NCBI GenBank assembly: GCA_947068385.1
Contig: CAMTBF010000239.1
Coordinates: 1 to 6,134, forward strand
DNA: 6,134 nucleotides
DNA from: an uncultured Lachnospiraceae bacterium
GTDB lineage: Bacteria > Bacillota > Clostridia > Lachnospirales > Lachnospiraceae
Direction: 5' to 3'
The notes under the pieces were generated by a model. It saw only the letters and a program-made list of their open reading frames with translations, had not been told where the DNA came from and did not search any database. Position 1 is the stretch's first letter; each line of letters begins with the position of its first letter. This document shows, one piece after another, positions 6,121 to 6,134 of the stretch. A program made the position numbers and the translations under genes.

Positions 6121-6134
6121 AATCCACTTTTTTC

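Noticed and set aside
6030..6134. Plus-strand frame starting ATG at 6030 and open to the right edge
   Set aside because: There is no ribosome binding site, it crosses the inverted repeat, and 35 codons in AT-rich DNA are not evidence enough for a partial gene.

Overview
The window looks like chromosomal DNA of a moderately GC-rich member of the Clostridia, most likely Lachnospiraceae. This rests on strong AGGAGG-type ribosome binding sites, a sigma-A promoter with a perfect TATAAT, the pairing of pth with mfd seen across Firmicutes, and the protein sequences themselves. The taxonomic call is an inference; there is no rRNA or marker gene to fix it.

All well-supported genes are on the minus strand and read from right to left. 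A promoter at 5917-5946 precedes a NUDIX hydrolase (5339-5878). After it come pth, peptidyl-tRNA hydrolase (4557-5261); a small nucleotidyltransferase-fold protein (4162-4551); mfd, the transcription-repair coupling factor (463-4152); and a 33-residue small protein (255-356) with an excellent ribosome binding site. Gaps are 77, 5, 9 and 106 bases and no U-tailed terminator lies between the genes, so one leftward transcript is plausible. The housekeeping core is pth (recycling of peptidyl-tRNA) and mfd (release of stalled RNA polymerase and recruitment of UvrA). The NUDIX and nucleotidyltransferase genes are accessory genes of unknown substrate.

The operon is GC-rich (about 63% in a 60-base sample of mfd), but the nucleotidyltransferase gene is clearly AT-richer (about 39% in a 120-base sample), which suggests later acquisition. 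Two proteins carry low-complexity additions: Mfd has a roughly 48-residue Gly/Ala-rich insert built partly on a 39-bp tandem repeat, and Pth has a 47-residue Lys/Pro/Glu-rich tail.

The flanks are AT-rich. The left end (1-197) holds the possible 3' end of an unidentified, perhaps frameshifted, rightward gene, followed by an 11-bp perfect hairpin. The right end (5947-6134) has no convincing gene but carries short direct and inverted repeats and a possible rightward promoter. I see no rRNA, tRNA, CRISPR array, intact insertion sequence or clear novel system. The most interesting items are the small protein with its upstream mini-ORFs, the nucleotidyltransferase placed between pth and mfd, and the Mfd insert.
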